NCBI GenBank assembly: GCA_040394475.1 | Contig: JBEBSD010000056.1 | Location: forward strand, 1-41,838 | Direction of reading: 5' to 3' | Source: JBEBSD01 sp040394475 | Lineage (GTDB): Bacteria > Bacteroidota > Bacteroidia > Cytophagales > Spirosomataceae | Length of the DNA: 41,838 bases | Part shown: in pieces, positions 41,787-41,838 of the stretch | How the letters are laid out: each line of letters starts with the position of its first letter | How positions within the stretch are numbered: position 1 is the first letter of the stretch | Made by a program: the position numbers and the translations under genes | Notes under the pieces: generated by a model | Seen by the model: only the letters and a program-made list of their open reading frames with translations | Told to the model about the DNA's origin: nothing | Database searches by the model: none

Positions 41787-41838
41787 GACTCCGTAGCTCA
41801 GTTGGTAGAGCAACAGACTCTTAATCTGTGGGTCCTGA
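41787..41838 (+). tRNA. tRNA-Lys (anticodon CTT), 3' end outside window
   Basis: The acceptor 5' strand GACTCCG, D-arm GCTC-AGTTGGTAGA-GAGC pattern and anticodon arm ACAGA-CTCTTAA-TCTGT are visible; the loop CTCTTAA gives anticodon CTT, reading the lysine codon AAG. The window ends in the variable loop/T-stem region, so the T arm and acceptor 3' strand are not seen. Confidence 0.92.

Noticed and set aside
41787..41838. tRNA gene as an attachment site of an integrated element
   Set aside because: No integrase, no direct repeat of the tRNA end and no element boundary is seen within the window; the tRNA 3' end is outside it.

Overview
The window is a piece of a Bacteroidota (Bacteroidetes) chromosome. 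This rests on two SusC/SusD outer-membrane pairs, a FecR/STN signalling module, several -7 elements of the Bacteroidota type (TANNTTTG), a large single-chain PurL and many lipoproteins. The order cannot be fixed from the sequence; a Sphingobacteriales, Chitinophagales or Cytophagales relative is plausible.

Layout. 1-500: the 3' end of a REP-associated tyrosine transposase carrying an in-frame 33-bp tandem repeat, followed by a REP-like inverted repeat. 490-7307: an orphan FecR-type anti-sigma factor and a first SusC (with STN signalling domain)/SusD pair, closed by a good terminator. 7420-27248: a pectin/uronate utilisation locus on the + strand. It holds a LacI-family regulator with three matching palindromic operators, a second SusC/SusD pair, a surface lipoprotein of the DUF4957/DUF5123 type, pectate lyases of families PL1 and PL10, a GH43 enzyme, a hexuronate-type MFS transporter, an IolB/KduI-superfamily isomerase, an IdnO/KduD-type dehydrogenase, and three exported redox/isomerase-type enzymes (Gfo/Idh/MocA, TIM-barrel epimerase-like, enolase superfamily). 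27309-41838: mostly housekeeping and stress genes. These are cardiolipin synthase, a DUF2157-DUF4401-GDYXXLXY membrane operon, an AGCS amino-acid symporter, PurL, a DUF892-SDR-DUF6496 stress operon, a WYL regulator with a GyrI-like protein divergent from DNA polymerase IV, and the start of a tRNA-Lys(CTT).

How the genes fit together. Pectin fragments would be bound and imported by SusC2/SusD2 with the DUF5123 lipoprotein, cut by PL1 and PL10 to unsaturated galacturonides, trimmed by GH43, and the uronates carried over the inner membrane by the ExuT-like transporter. The cytoplasmic isomerase and dehydrogenase would take 4-deoxy-5-keto-uronate to KDG. Here those steps are encoded by IolB-like and IdnO-like proteins rather than obvious KduI and KduD. 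No KDG kinase or aldolase, GH28 or GH105 is present, so the pathway must be completed elsewhere. The last three enzymes all carry twin-arginine-type leaders and suggest a periplasmic oxidation/epimerisation/elimination branch acting on a sugar acid or glycoside. That branch is the part least explained by known pathways.
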